From: an uncultured Burkholderiaceae bacterium
GTDB taxonomy: Bacteria > Pseudomonadota > Gammaproteobacteria > Burkholderiales > Burkholderiaceae
Direction of reading: 5' to 3'
Assembly (NCBI GenBank): GCA_937871985.1
Contig: CALMPB010000075.1
Location: forward strand, 1 to 17,309
Length of the DNA stretch: 17,309 nt
The notes under the pieces are model-generated. The model saw nothing but the letters and a program-made list of their open reading frames with translations. It searched no databases and was not told the DNA's origin. A program made the translations under genes and the position numbers. Shown piece after piece: positions 1 to 7,068 of this stretch; position 1 is the first letter of the stretch, and each line of letters begins with the position of its first letter.

Positions 1-579
1 GTTCATGACTTCGCCCAGCAGCGTGGCCGTGGCCGGGGTGTCCTCGGAAGGCTTGACCACCACAGTGTTGCCGCAGGCCAGAGCCGGCCCGACCTTCCAG
101 GTCATCAGCAGCAATGGCAGGTTCCATGGACACACCACGCCGATCACGCCGCGCGGCGCGCGAATGGCGTAATTCAGGGCGCGGCCGTTGTCGGGGGTGT
201 CCATGCCGAAGCTTTCGTTGGGCACGTTGCGGATGAGGTCGGCGAAAATCTTGAAGTTCGCCGCGCCGCGCGGAATGTCCACATGGCTGGCCAGCACGTG
301 GGGCTTGCCGGTATCGGCGATTTCCGCCTCCAGGAAGTCGTCGAACCGCTGGTTGATGCCGTCGACGATGCCATGCAGAAGATCCACGCGCTGCTCGAGC
401 TTGAGCGATGCCCAGGGCCCTGTCAGCGCGGCCTTCGCCGCCTTGACCGCCGCATCGACTTCGTCGCGGCCGGCCTCGTGCACCAGGCCGATAAGGCTGT
501 TGTCGACCGGATTGCGGTTTTCAAAGGTCTTGCCGGTGGTGACCCACTGGCCATTGATGAAGTTCTTGAATTCGTTCAT
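1..579 (-). CDS. 2-hydroxymuconic-semialdehyde-type aldehyde dehydrogenase, partial (3' end off the window)
   Basis: The first 193 residues of an NAD(P)-dependent aldehyde dehydrogenase are visible; the gene continues past the left edge. It starts MNEFKNFINGQWV at 579, with a GGA-type ribosome site about 8 bases upstream. The conserved PWNLPL segment (Asn153, which helps stabilise the thiohemiacetal) and the cofactor-binding VVVKPSE (Lys176) are present. The catalytic Cys and Glu lie in the missing half and cannot be checked. The wording of the chain (VHEAGRDEVDAAV, LNYAIRAPRGVIGVV, LLMTWKVGPALACGN) resembles XylG/DmpC 2-hydroxymuconic semialdehyde dehydrogenases, which oxidise the ring-cleavage aldehyde of catechol to 2-hydroxymuconate. 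Position downstream of an extradiol dioxygenase and a putative decarboxylase in the same direction supports that role. A related aminomuconate or betaine-aldehyde-like dehydrogenase is the main alternative. Confidence 0.88.
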   Translation of the reverse strand, partial: MNEFKNFINGQWVTTGKTFENRNPVDNSLIGLVHEAGRDEVDAAVKAAKAALTGPWASLKLEQRVDLLHGIVDGINQRFDDFLEAEIADTGKPHVLASHVDIPRGAANFKIFADLIRNVPNESFGMDTPDNGRALNYAIRAPRGVIGVVCPWNLPLLLMTWKVGPALACGNTVVVKPSEDTPATATLLGEVMN

Positions 580-620
580 GGATGTCGTTCCGCTTGTTGA
601 TTCATTGATTTGTTGATGGA

Positions 621-1325
621 CTAGGCCTCGAACCATTCCGGATCGTCGGCCCCAAGGTATTCCCACATACGTTCGAAAATCCTGCCGCTGCGCGTGGCGC
701 GCCGCGAAGCCTGCTCGGGCGTCAGGACACCCGCTTCGGAAGCCAGCCCGGCGCTGCGCAACTGCAGCTCGATGCGCGCGGCGTCTTCCAGATACCAGGT
801 AAGCCCCACCGCGGTCTGCAGGTCTTCGGCCGCGACCACCGCGCCGTTGCCGCGCATGACAATGGCCGCCGCGCCCGCCATGGTTGCGGCCACCCCTTTT
901 GCCTGCTCGTCGCTGCGCACCAGTTGCACATCGTCCCAAAGCGGCACACTCGGCGAAAAATACGACCCCATGCCATGACGCGGCGCAGGGGTAATGCCGG
1001 CCGCCGACAAGGCCATGACGTCGCGCGGCATGCTGCGCACGACGCCGCCGACTTCCGGACGGTTCTTGTAGATTTGCTGGTGTATGCGCACCTCGCCCAG
1101 CACCCCCGGAGGCAGCTCGCCATCCACCGGCACCACCGTGCCCAGGTCGCCGGAATCGATCAGCCCCATGGGCTTGGCCGCGCACACCAGAAAAGAATGC
1201 TCATCCAGGCGAAGGCTGCAATGCCCATAGGCATGCACCAGATTCGCCCGGGCCAGCGACCGCGCCGCGATGCGCACGATGCGCTGGCGCTCGTCGCCGG
1301 CGTCCATGAATGCCGCTTGCGTCAC
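621..1325 (-). CDS. Class II aldolase/adducin-fold protein, probable decarboxylase of a carboxylated ring-cleavage product
   Basis: A 234-residue class II aldolase/adducin-fold protein. I place the start at a GTG (1325) that overlaps the TGA of the upstream dioxygenase gene in a GTGA, suggesting translational coupling; an ATG at 1307 (MDAGDERQRIV) is the alternative. The active-site Glu position is kept (Glu78 in GEVRIHQQIY). The three zinc-ligand histidines typical of L-fuculose-phosphate aldolase are not: the usual HxH is Arg97-Ser98-Met99, and the usual NHG is Gly159-Asn160-Gly161. From the family I know that such proteins serve as decarboxylases in aromatic pathways (p-cumate CmtD and dihydroxyphthalate decarboxylases, from memory). 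Between an extradiol dioxygenase and a semialdehyde dehydrogenase, removal of CO2 from a carboxylated muconic semialdehyde is the most economical role; this is inference. Confidence 0.85.
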   Translation of the reverse strand: MTQAAFMDAGDERQRIVRIAARSLARANLVHAYGHCSLRLDEHSFLVCAAKPMGLIDSGDLGTVVPVDGELPPGVLGEVRIHQQIYKNRPEVGGVVRSMPRDVMALSAAGITPAPRHGMGSYFSPSVPLWDDVQLVRSDEQAKGVAATMAGAAAIVMRGNGAVVAAEDLQTAVGLTWYLEDAARIELQLRSAGLASEAGVLTPEQASRRATRSGRIFERMWEYLGADDPEWFEA

Positions 1326-2185
1326 GCCTTGAACTCCGGGATATCGGGCCGCGCGCCCCACATGCAGAACGACTCGGGCACGAACGGGAAATTGCGGGGC
1401 CGGTAGGTGAGCTCGTCTTCTTCGGTAATAAGACGCACCCCGGTGGAGTATTCGTACACCATGCCGTCGGGGCCTTCGAAATACAGGAACATGGCGCCCG
1501 AGGTGGGGTGCCGGCCCGGCCCGAAGCGGATGGGGATGTTGCGCTCTTTGAGAATGTAGTAGGCGCGCATGACGTCGTCGATGCTTTCCACCTGATGGTT
1601 TATGTGCTGCACGCCGGGATAGGTGGACGGGAACAGCGCAATCTTGTGGTGGACTTCGTCGATGCGCAGCAGCGGCGCCGGGCCGATGCGGTCGCTGACC
1701 TTGGCGCCCAGCAGATTGGTCCAGAACAGCTCGTCGCGCTGCGCATCCAGGGTGCGCAAGCCGATATGGCTGAATCCGGTGATGCCGGCATCGCGCGAGG
1801 GAAAATAGCGCCGGCCGCTGTGATGCGGGGCATAGACCAGGTCGATGCTGTTGCCCGACGGGTCTTTCAGGTTGATGAAATCGCCCACGTAGCGCTGTTC
1901 GGCCTCGTCCACCGTGCCGCGGCGCGCCTCGTAGCCGCTCTCGGACAGGGTGGCCAGGGCATGGTCGAGCTCTTCCTGGGTGTCGACTTCGAAGGCGGCG
2001 GTGTGATCGCGGGGATCGCCCTCGAAGTAGCACAAGGTGTGATCCCGGCTGTCGGAGCGCATATAGACGGACTTGCCCTCGGTGCGGGCTACTTCCAGGC
2101 CCAGGACCTCGGTGGCGTAGCGCACCGAACCGGCGAGATCCGGGGTGCCGAGCCTAACATAACGAATGTCATGCAAATGAATCAC
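1322..2185 (-). CDS. Type I extradiol (catechol-type) ring-cleavage dioxygenase, VOC fold
   Basis: A 287-residue two-domain vicinal-oxygen-chelate dioxygenase, the usual length for this family. The predicted Fe(II) facial triad is visible in the C-terminal domain: His140 (GFSHIGL), His194 (VQHINHQVESIDDV) and Glu245 (MVYEYSTG). The start is a GTG at 2185, giving V-I-H-L-H-D-I-R-Y. It has a strong AGGAGA ribosome site six bases upstream, and the longer upstream extension has no family likeness. The N-terminal wording (RYVRLGTPDL, RDHTLCYFEGDPRDH) recalls 2,3-dihydroxy-p-cumate-type dioxygenases, from memory. With the decarboxylase-like gene coupled directly behind it, a carboxylated catechol is the likely substrate. 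It is the first gene of its operon and is driven by the promoter at 2268-2296. The exact substrate cannot be read from sequence. Confidence 0.92.
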   Translation of the reverse strand: MIHLHDIRYVRLGTPDLAGSVRYATEVLGLEVARTEGKSVYMRSDSRDHTLCYFEGDPRDHTAAFEVDTQEELDHALATLSESGYEARRGTVDEAEQRYVGDFINLKDPSGNSIDLVYAPHHSGRRYFPSRDAGITGFSHIGLRTLDAQRDELFWTNLLGAKVSDRIGPAPLLRIDEVHHKIALFPSTYPGVQHINHQVESIDDVMRAYYILKERNIPIRFGPGRHPTSGAMFLYFEGPDGMVYEYSTGVRLITEEDELTYRPRNFPFVPESFCMWGARPDIPEFKA

Positions 2186-2221
2186 TTCTTGTCTCCTGAT
2201 GCCCCGCGCCGCGCCGGGCAT

Positions 2222-2238
2222 AGATATCAAAGTTATCT
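2222..2238. promoter_or_regulatory. Candidate operator palindrome AGATA-N7-TATCT
   Basis: A 17-bp inverted repeat with 5-bp arms lies just downstream of the predicted start of the dioxygenase operon. GntR/FCD repressors commonly bind short palindromes of this size in this position, and the gene for such a regulator is next door. The arms are short and could be chance, so this is only a candidate site. Confidence 0.3.
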
Positions 2239-2267
2239 TGTTCTTCTTGCTCACTGCCAATGCCGAC

Positions 2268-2296
2268 AGAATAAATTCATAAAATATCGAAGTCAA
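2268..2296 (-). promoter_or_regulatory. Sigma70-like promoter of the extradiol dioxygenase operon
   Basis: On the minus strand TTGACT (2296-2291) and TATTCT (2273-2268) are separated by exactly 17 bases in an AT-rich stretch. Transcription would start near 2261, leaving about 75 bases of leader before the GTG at 2185. Box quality and spacing are good; no experimental support. Confidence 0.65.
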
Positions 2297-2331
2297 CAAG
2301 TTTTATCGAGATTTTTTAAAAACAGCGAATT

Positions 2332-2360
2332 TTTCCATGTTTACCGAAATCTGATATACA
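2332..2360 (+). promoter_or_regulatory. Weak promoter candidate for the GntR-family regulator gene
   Basis: TTTCCA (2332-2337) and TATACA (2355-2360) are 17 bases apart, each matching four of six consensus positions. The next coding start on this strand is 47 bases downstream. It lies back to back with the divergent dioxygenase promoter, so one regulator could control both. Confidence 0.35.
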
Positions 2361-2406
2361 CTTCCATCATCCTTCACGACCTGCGCTCTCAAACGTCGAA
2401 ACCACC

Positions 2407-3147
2407 ATGCTTGATCAAGCCCTTGCATCATCCATGCCCGCGCCGCCGTCCCCGGAAGCCGAGGCTTCCGCCTCCGAATCCTCCAAAACGCTGGTAAGCG
2501 TTGCGTACCACCACTTGCGGCGCGACATCATCGAAGGCCGACTGGCGCCGGGCGCCAAGCTGCGCGTCGAGCACCTGAAAGATTCGTACGGCGTCGGAGC
2601 CGGCACGCTGCGCGAAGCCCTGGCCCTGCTGGTGTCCGACGCCCTGGTCGTCGCACAGGGCCAGCGCGGGTTCCATGTGAAGCCCATTTCCATGGCCGAC
2701 TTCCACGACATCACGAAAACCCGCATTCTTCTCGAATGCGAAGCCTTGAGGCAGTCCATACAATTCGGCGACGACGTCTGGGAAAGCCGGGTCGTGGCCG
2801 CCTTTCACCGCCTGGATCGAGCCCAGGAACGCCTGGCCGCGAATCCGTCCGAACGCTTCAACGAATGGGAAGACCGCAACCGCGAATACCACCAGGCCCT
2901 GATCAGCGGCTGCCAATCGTCGTGGGTTCACCATTTTCTGGGCATCCTCAATCAGCAGGCCGAGCGCTACCGCCGGCTCACGGTCACCCGCCAACCCATT
3001 CCGCGCGACCTGCATGCCGAACACCAGGCCATACTGGATGCCACGCTGAACCGCGACGCCGACCACGCCTGTCGGGTGCTGGCGGAGCACATAAGCCTTA
3101 CCTACGAGGCAATCAAGCAACTGCCGGCGACGCTGTTCGACGCGTGA
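2407..3147 (+). CDS. GntR-family transcriptional regulator, FCD (FadR/VanR) subfamily
   Basis: A 246-residue regulator. After a low-complexity Ala/Ser/Pro/Glu N-terminus (about 1-28) comes a winged helix-turn-helix at roughly 30-95 (YHHLRRDIIEGRLAPGAKLRVEHL, then GAGTLREALALL, then the QRGFHV wing). An all-helical FCD ligand domain follows at about 100-235. Histidines expected to coordinate a metal in FCD domains are present: His162 in REYHQAL, His206 in AEHQAIL and His228 in LAEHI. FCD regulators usually repress neighbouring catabolic operons until a carboxylic acid pathway intermediate binds. It is divergent from the extradiol dioxygenase operon, so that operon is its likely target; the effector is unknown. 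No strong ribosome site precedes the ATG at 2407. Confidence 0.93.
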   Translation: MLDQALASSMPAPPSPEAEASASESSKTLVSVAYHHLRRDIIEGRLAPGAKLRVEHLKDSYGVGAGTLREALALLVSDALVVAQGQRGFHVKPISMADFHDITKTRILLECEALRQSIQFGDDVWESRVVAAFHRLDRAQERLAANPSERFNEWEDRNREYHQALISGCQSSWVHHFLGILNQQAERYRRLTVTRQPIPRDLHAEHQAILDATLNRDADHACRVLAEHISLTYEAIKQLPATLFDA

Positions 3148-3161
3148 AGGCCGGCAGCCTT
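3147..3161. terminator. Short hairpin between convergent genes, possible weak bidirectional terminator
   Basis: AAGGC (3147-3151) pairs with GCCTT (3157-3161) around a five-base loop. It begins at the last base of the GntR-type regulator stop codon and lies just beyond the binding-protein stop on the other strand. The stem is short and no clean T-run follows, so terminator function is uncertain. Confidence 0.3.
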
Positions 3162-3166
3162 TGCGT

Positions 3167-4303
3167 TTACTTCACGTATTTCCAGCGGCCGTCCTTGACC
3201 TCGATCAGCACGCGCCCACGCTTGTCCAGCCCGATGTGATCGGTCGCGCTCATGTTGTAGACGCCGTTGACGCCAACCAGCTCGTGCGTGCGCTCCAGTT
3301 GATCGCGCAGCGCTACCCGGAACGCCTCGGTGCCGGGCTTCGCCACTTTCAGCGCGGCGGGAATCGCGTTCTGAAGCAATAGCCAGGCATCCCAGGTCGA
3401 GCCCGCGAACGTGGATCTCGAGTCCGGGCCATACATTTTTTCGTAGGCGCTGTTGAAGCTTACACCCACCTTCTTGCTGGGCATGCTGTCGGGCAACTGG
3501 TCGGCAACCAGGACGGGACCGACGGGAATCAGAGCGCCCTCCACGTTCTTTCCGCCCACGCGCAGGAAGGCCTTGCTGGTGACGCCATGGGACTGATAGA
3601 TTTCTCCGGTATAGCCCTTCTGGCGCAACTCGGCTTGCGGCAGAGCGGCGGGCGCGCCGGATGCGCCAATGAACACCACGTCGGGCTTGGCGGCGATCAG
3701 CTTGATCACCTGGCCCGTGACGCTGGTGTCGGGACGATGGTAGCGCTCGTCGGCGACGACCTTGATGCCTGCCTCTTTGGCCGCCTTCTGCAATTCGGTG
3801 TAGGCGGTTTCGCCCCAGCTATCGGCAAAGCCGATGTACCCGACGGTCTTAGCCTTGCGCTCGGCCATGTCCTCGACGATGCGCCTCACCATCAGGCCCG
3901 CATCCTGCACCGACTGGAACACCCAGTGGCGCTTGTCTTCCGGAGGCAGATACGGGCAGATGATGATGAGCGGCGTCTTGGTTTCATTCACCACCAGCGT
4001 CATGGCCGCCGCATTGGGATTGGTATTGGGCCCGATGATGGCGTCGACCTTGTCCTCCGAAATCAGCTTGCGCGTGTCCTTGACCGCCACGGTGGGATCC
4101 GTGGCATCGTCCATGAAGATGTAGTTGACTTTCTCCTTCCCGATGGTGGCCGGCATCAATGCCACGGCACGTTTGATGTCCGTGCCGAGCGCCGCCGCCG
4201 GGCCGGTGGCCGATGCCACCACGCCTATATTGATGTCGGCCCGCGCCGTCTGCACAACAACGAAAGCCAATGCTGCCGCAATCAGTTTGCCTTTGATGAT
4301 CAT
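3167..4303 (-). CDS. Branched-chain amino acid-type (LivJ-like) ABC transporter substrate-binding protein
   Basis: A 378-residue periplasmic binding protein of the type I fold (Peripla_BP_6 group). The signal peptide is clear: basic MIIKGK, a hydrophobic core, and an A-x-A cleavage site at about residue 22 (TARA before DINIG). The mature start INIGVVASATGPAAALG is typical of LivJ relatives, and GGAG precedes the ATG by seven bases. It is the last gene in the mhp direction, 88 bases after mhpB, and no permease or ATPase gene is in the window. Relatives next to aromatic catabolic genes often bind aromatic acids rather than amino acids. The inference is that it captures a phenylpropanoid-type acid for the mhp enzymes and either borrows membrane components encoded elsewhere or serves as a sensor. 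Confidence 0.92.
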   Translation of the reverse strand: MIIKGKLIAAALAFVVVQTARADINIGVVASATGPAAALGTDIKRAVALMPATIGKEKVNYIFMDDATDPTVAVKDTRKLISEDKVDAIIGPNTNPNAAAMTLVVNETKTPLIIICPYLPPEDKRHWVFQSVQDAGLMVRRIVEDMAERKAKTVGYIGFADSWGETAYTELQKAAKEAGIKVVADERYHRPDTSVTGQVIKLIAAKPDVVFIGASGAPAALPQAELRQKGYTGEIYQSHGVTSKAFLRVGGKNVEGALIPVGPVLVADQLPDSMPSKKVGVSFNSAYEKMYGPDSRSTFAGSTWDAWLLLQNAIPAALKVAKPGTEAFRVALRDQLERTHELVGVNGVYNMSATDHIGLDKRGRVLIEVKDGRWKYVK

Positions 4304-4352
4304 TGTCTGTCTCCGTATGTTTATTGAATATGCAAGGGATGAAACGAAACCT

Positions 4353-4368
4353 GGGCGGCATGCCGCCC
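4353..4368 (-). other. Perfect 16-bp palindrome between mhpB and the binding-protein gene
   Basis: GGGCGGCATGCCGCCC lies in the 88-base gap after mhpB. In RNA it would form a GC stem closed by a CATG loop. On the minus strand a loosely T-rich stretch follows. It may be an attenuator or an mRNA-end stabiliser that sets different expression of the binding protein relative to the enzymes; no direct proof. Confidence 0.4.
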
Positions 4369-4391
4369 CACTTCTTACCCACCTCCCGGGT

Positions 4392-5348
4392 TTATTGTCC
4401 TAGCGGATTCCCCTGCAACGTGGCGAATCCGGCTATCCACTCGGGAATCGCCTGGTAATAATCGGAATGGACGCGATAGCAGTCATTGGTGGCGGCCTGC
4501 ATCGCGGCATTGGCGGCCACCCAGGTCTTGACCTCGTGGGCCGAACCGCCCGCCTCCTGGCTGACCTGGGCGTCCACCCAGCCGTCCAGTTCCTCCAGCC
4601 TGCGCCGCTTGAGCGTCTCGAGAAACTCGCCGTCCCAATCGGGGTTGATCGGATGCAGAGCGGAAGCTCCCGTAGCGAACTGGCGGGCCGCATCGAACGT
4701 TCTTTGCTGCCTGGTTGCCCTGTCGGCCGCGGAAAGGTTGCGCCCTCCCCCGGTCAATCGTTCCCGGATCTCCGGGCTGGCATCGGCAAGCGTCGGCGCC
4801 GGGGGATTATGCGAAAGCCCCCCGGAACCCAGGAAGAGCACCCGCTTGCCCAACGAAGCGGCGTATTGCCCCACAGCGCGGCCCAATAGCCGCGCGCGCT
4901 TGAAGGAAGGCATGGGCTCGGCCAGGCAATTGATGAAAATCGGCACGACAGGGTAGCGATCCAGTGTTCCCGTCAGCAATTGCAGGGGCTGCGCAAACCC
5001 GTGGTCGACCTGCATCCGGTACGAAATCGCGCAGTCCACGCCGGCCGCCTGAACCGCCGTCACGCACTGGAGGGCCAGCTCCGAGGGCACGTTCAATGCC
5101 CCGCTCAGCCAGCCGTAGTCGCCGATGGACTGCGCTTGCGCGCCGATGCAGAACGACGGCATCAAGTCGTAAAAAAAGCCGTTGTAATGATCGGGCGCGA
5201 ATAAAAAAATCAATTCCGGATCGAAACGCTCGAGGTCGGCCCTGAGCACGTCCACCGCGTCGCGGGCCGAACGCACCACCCCATCGTCGGGATCGACCCA
5301 ACCCATCAGCGGACTATGCGAAAGACATTGAAGCTTCATCAAGCTCAT
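4392..5348 (-). CDS. mhpB: 2,3-dihydroxyphenylpropionate/2,3-dihydroxycinnamate 1,2-dioxygenase (LigB-type extradiol)
   Basis: A 318-residue class III extradiol dioxygenase very close in wording to E. coli MhpB: LSHSPL, FAPDHYNGFFYDLMPSF, QVDHGFAQP, KRVLFLGSGGLSH, HEVKTWVAA, IPEWIAGF. The active-site histidines His116 and His180 are both present (His115 and His179 in E. coli numbering), as are His11 and His54. It cleaves the 2,3-diol ring next to the side chain using Fe(II) and O2. I chose the ATG at 5348 because it overlaps the mhpA TGA as ATGA, implying translational coupling; an ATG nine bases later is possible. The residue before CLSHSP is Gln where E. coli has His. It is a different fold from the dioxygenase at 1322-2185. 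Confidence 0.96.
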   Translation of the reverse strand: MSLMKLQCLSHSPLMGWVDPDDGVVRSARDAVDVLRADLERFDPELIFLFAPDHYNGFFYDLMPSFCIGAQAQSIGDYGWLSGALNVPSELALQCVTAVQAAGVDCAISYRMQVDHGFAQPLQLLTGTLDRYPVVPIFINCLAEPMPSFKRARLLGRAVGQYAASLGKRVLFLGSGGLSHNPPAPTLADASPEIRERLTGGGRNLSAADRATRQQRTFDAARQFATGASALHPINPDWDGEFLETLKRRRLEELDGWVDAQVSQEAGGSAHEVKTWVAANAAMQAATNDCYRVHSDYYQAIPEWIAGFATLQGNPLGQ

Positions 5349-6982
5349 GCTGGAACTCCATTCTTCAGCGACAGCGCGACTGCCAGCTTCTGGGTGGTGG
5401 CATCGATCTGCTGCGACTTGCACATGGCGCACACAAAACGATCCGGACGCAAAAAAACGATGTTGGATGAATGATTGCCGAACCACTCCTTCAATTGGCC
5501 GCCGATATCGCCCACCACCCGCACCTCTCCTGTCTGGCGCGCGGTCTCGTAGTCGAACTGGGTATCGGGCCACGCGGAAATCAGCGTCGCGCCCAAACTG
5601 CGCCAAAGCGCAAGCGTGGCGTCGGACATCCAGTAGCTGGGATCCGCGCCCCAGCAGAGAATGGCAAACGAATCGCCGAGCACTTCGTCCAGCAGCGTCG
5701 TCGCTTCACCCGGCCCGGCCTTGACGCGCGGCTGGATGAACATGCGGCCCACCGGCGAATGCAGATCGACGCCGTCGGCGTACACCAGGGCGCCATGCAG
5801 GTAGCGGGGCATGGGCTTGAACCGCATTTCGACAAAATAGCGCTTGACCGGAGGGATGTAGTTAAGCAGCCAGGTGAAACCGTCTCGTAGCGTCACCAGA
5901 AACGGATTGGTCACCGACAGTATCCGGCCCACGAACTGCGACAAGGCGATCATGGCCCGCGCATGCTCGCGCCGCTCGGCATCATAGGTATCGAGCAGTT
6001 CTTCGCCCGCCACGTTCTTCACCACGAGAGCCAGCTTCCATGCCAGATTCGTCGCGTCGCGTATGCCGCTGTTGTATCCCTGGCCCTGCCACACCGGCAT
6101 GATGTGCGCCGCATCGCCGGCAATCAGGACCCGCCTGTCGCGGAAACGGGCGGCCAGGCGCGCGCTGTGCGTATAGACCCGCGCGCGGATGATGTCCACG
6201 TGATCGGGATCGGGGACGACCTTCTCCAGCATTTTCCGCAGCACTTCCGGCCCCACCACATCGTCCTTGGCCTCGCCTTCGAGCAGCATGAACTCGAAGC
6301 GCCGGATGCCGTGCGGCAAGGCGATCGACACATAGGGCCTGGCCGGGTCGCAATACACATAGGCGTGCGGCATGCCCACCGGATCGTTGTTCAGGTCGAT
6401 GACGATCCACCGGTTCGAATCCGTCTCGCCTTCGAACGGGATGTCCAGCAGCTTGCGCACCGAACTGCGCCCGCCGTCGCACCCGACCACGTAATCGGCT
6501 TCGATACGGCCCCTGCCGGCGTCGGACTCCACCCCCAGCACCACGCCGGCATCGGTCTGCGACAAGGACTCGAGCGTGCACGAAAACAATACCTTTACAT
6601 TGGGGTAACGCTGCAGGCCCTGCAGCAGGACGCGATCGGCAAGCGGCTGGATGAAGGCGTTCCGGCGGGACCAGCCGAATTCGTTGTTGGCGGGCTCGAT
6701 GGAAGCAAAGCAGCGTCCCTTGCCCGTTACGAATCGCATCCAGTGACTCGGCGTCGTATGCGGCAGGACCGCCTGGGCCAACCCGACCGACTGGAAGGAG
6801 CGCAAGCACTCATCGTCCATGCCGACGCCGCGCGGGTAATCGATAAGTTCGGCGCCGCGCTCCAGCAACAGCACGCGTGTGCCCCGCGCCCCCAGGTAAT
6901 TCGCCATCAACAGGCCAACCGGGCCGGCGCCGACAATCACCACCTCGGCGCTCTCGTCCAGGCCCTCTGCCAGTCCTTCCAT
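5345..6982 (-). CDS. mhpA: 3-(3-hydroxyphenyl)propionate hydroxylase, FAD monooxygenase
   Basis: A 545-residue single-component flavoprotein hydroxylase, about the size of E. coli MhpA. The FAD dinucleotide motif GAGPVG is at residues 18-23 and the FAD/NAD(P)H-linked DG motif is in VVGCDGGRSSVRK (Asp169-Gly170). The second FAD motif is GD at 289-290 within VLIAGDAAHIMPVWQGQGYNSG. It should convert 3-(3-hydroxyphenyl)propionate, and possibly 3-hydroxycinnamate, to the 2,3-diol with NADH and O2, feeding mhpB, whose start overlaps its stop. The ATG at 6982 has an AGGGA ribosome site nine bases upstream. Its 86-base gap from the hydrolase gene contains the GC palindrome CCGGCCGGCCGG. Other flavin aromatic hydroxylases are the only serious alternative, and context argues against them. 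Confidence 0.94.
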   Translation of the reverse strand: MEGLAEGLDESAEVVIVGAGPVGLLMANYLGARGTRVLLLERGAELIDYPRGVGMDDECLRSFQSVGLAQAVLPHTTPSHWMRFVTGKGRCFASIEPANNEFGWSRRNAFIQPLADRVLLQGLQRYPNVKVLFSCTLESLSQTDAGVVLGVESDAGRGRIEADYVVGCDGGRSSVRKLLDIPFEGETDSNRWIVIDLNNDPVGMPHAYVYCDPARPYVSIALPHGIRRFEFMLLEGEAKDDVVGPEVLRKMLEKVVPDPDHVDIIRARVYTHSARLAARFRDRRVLIAGDAAHIMPVWQGQGYNSGIRDATNLAWKLALVVKNVAGEELLDTYDAERREHARAMIALSQFVGRILSVTNPFLVTLRDGFTWLLNYIPPVKRYFVEMRFKPMPRYLHGALVYADGVDLHSPVGRMFIQPRVKAGPGEATTLLDEVLGDSFAILCWGADPSYWMSDATLALWRSLGATLISAWPDTQFDYETARQTGEVRVVGDIGGQLKEWFGNHSSNIVFLRPDRFVCAMCKSQQIDATTQKLAVALSLKNGVPA

Positions 6983-7068
6983 CTTCGTTCGTCCCTAGTA
7001 TGCGGTTTGGTCAATCCCGGCCATAGCCCCGGCCGGCCGGACATTGCGGATGCAACCCGGCGCGGCAA

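Noticed and set aside
1310..2497. A 395-codon plus-strand frame over the dioxygenase gene.
   Set aside because: Antisense to the extradiol dioxygenase with its intact Fe ligands. It also spans the AT-rich promoter region and ends out of frame in the regulator.
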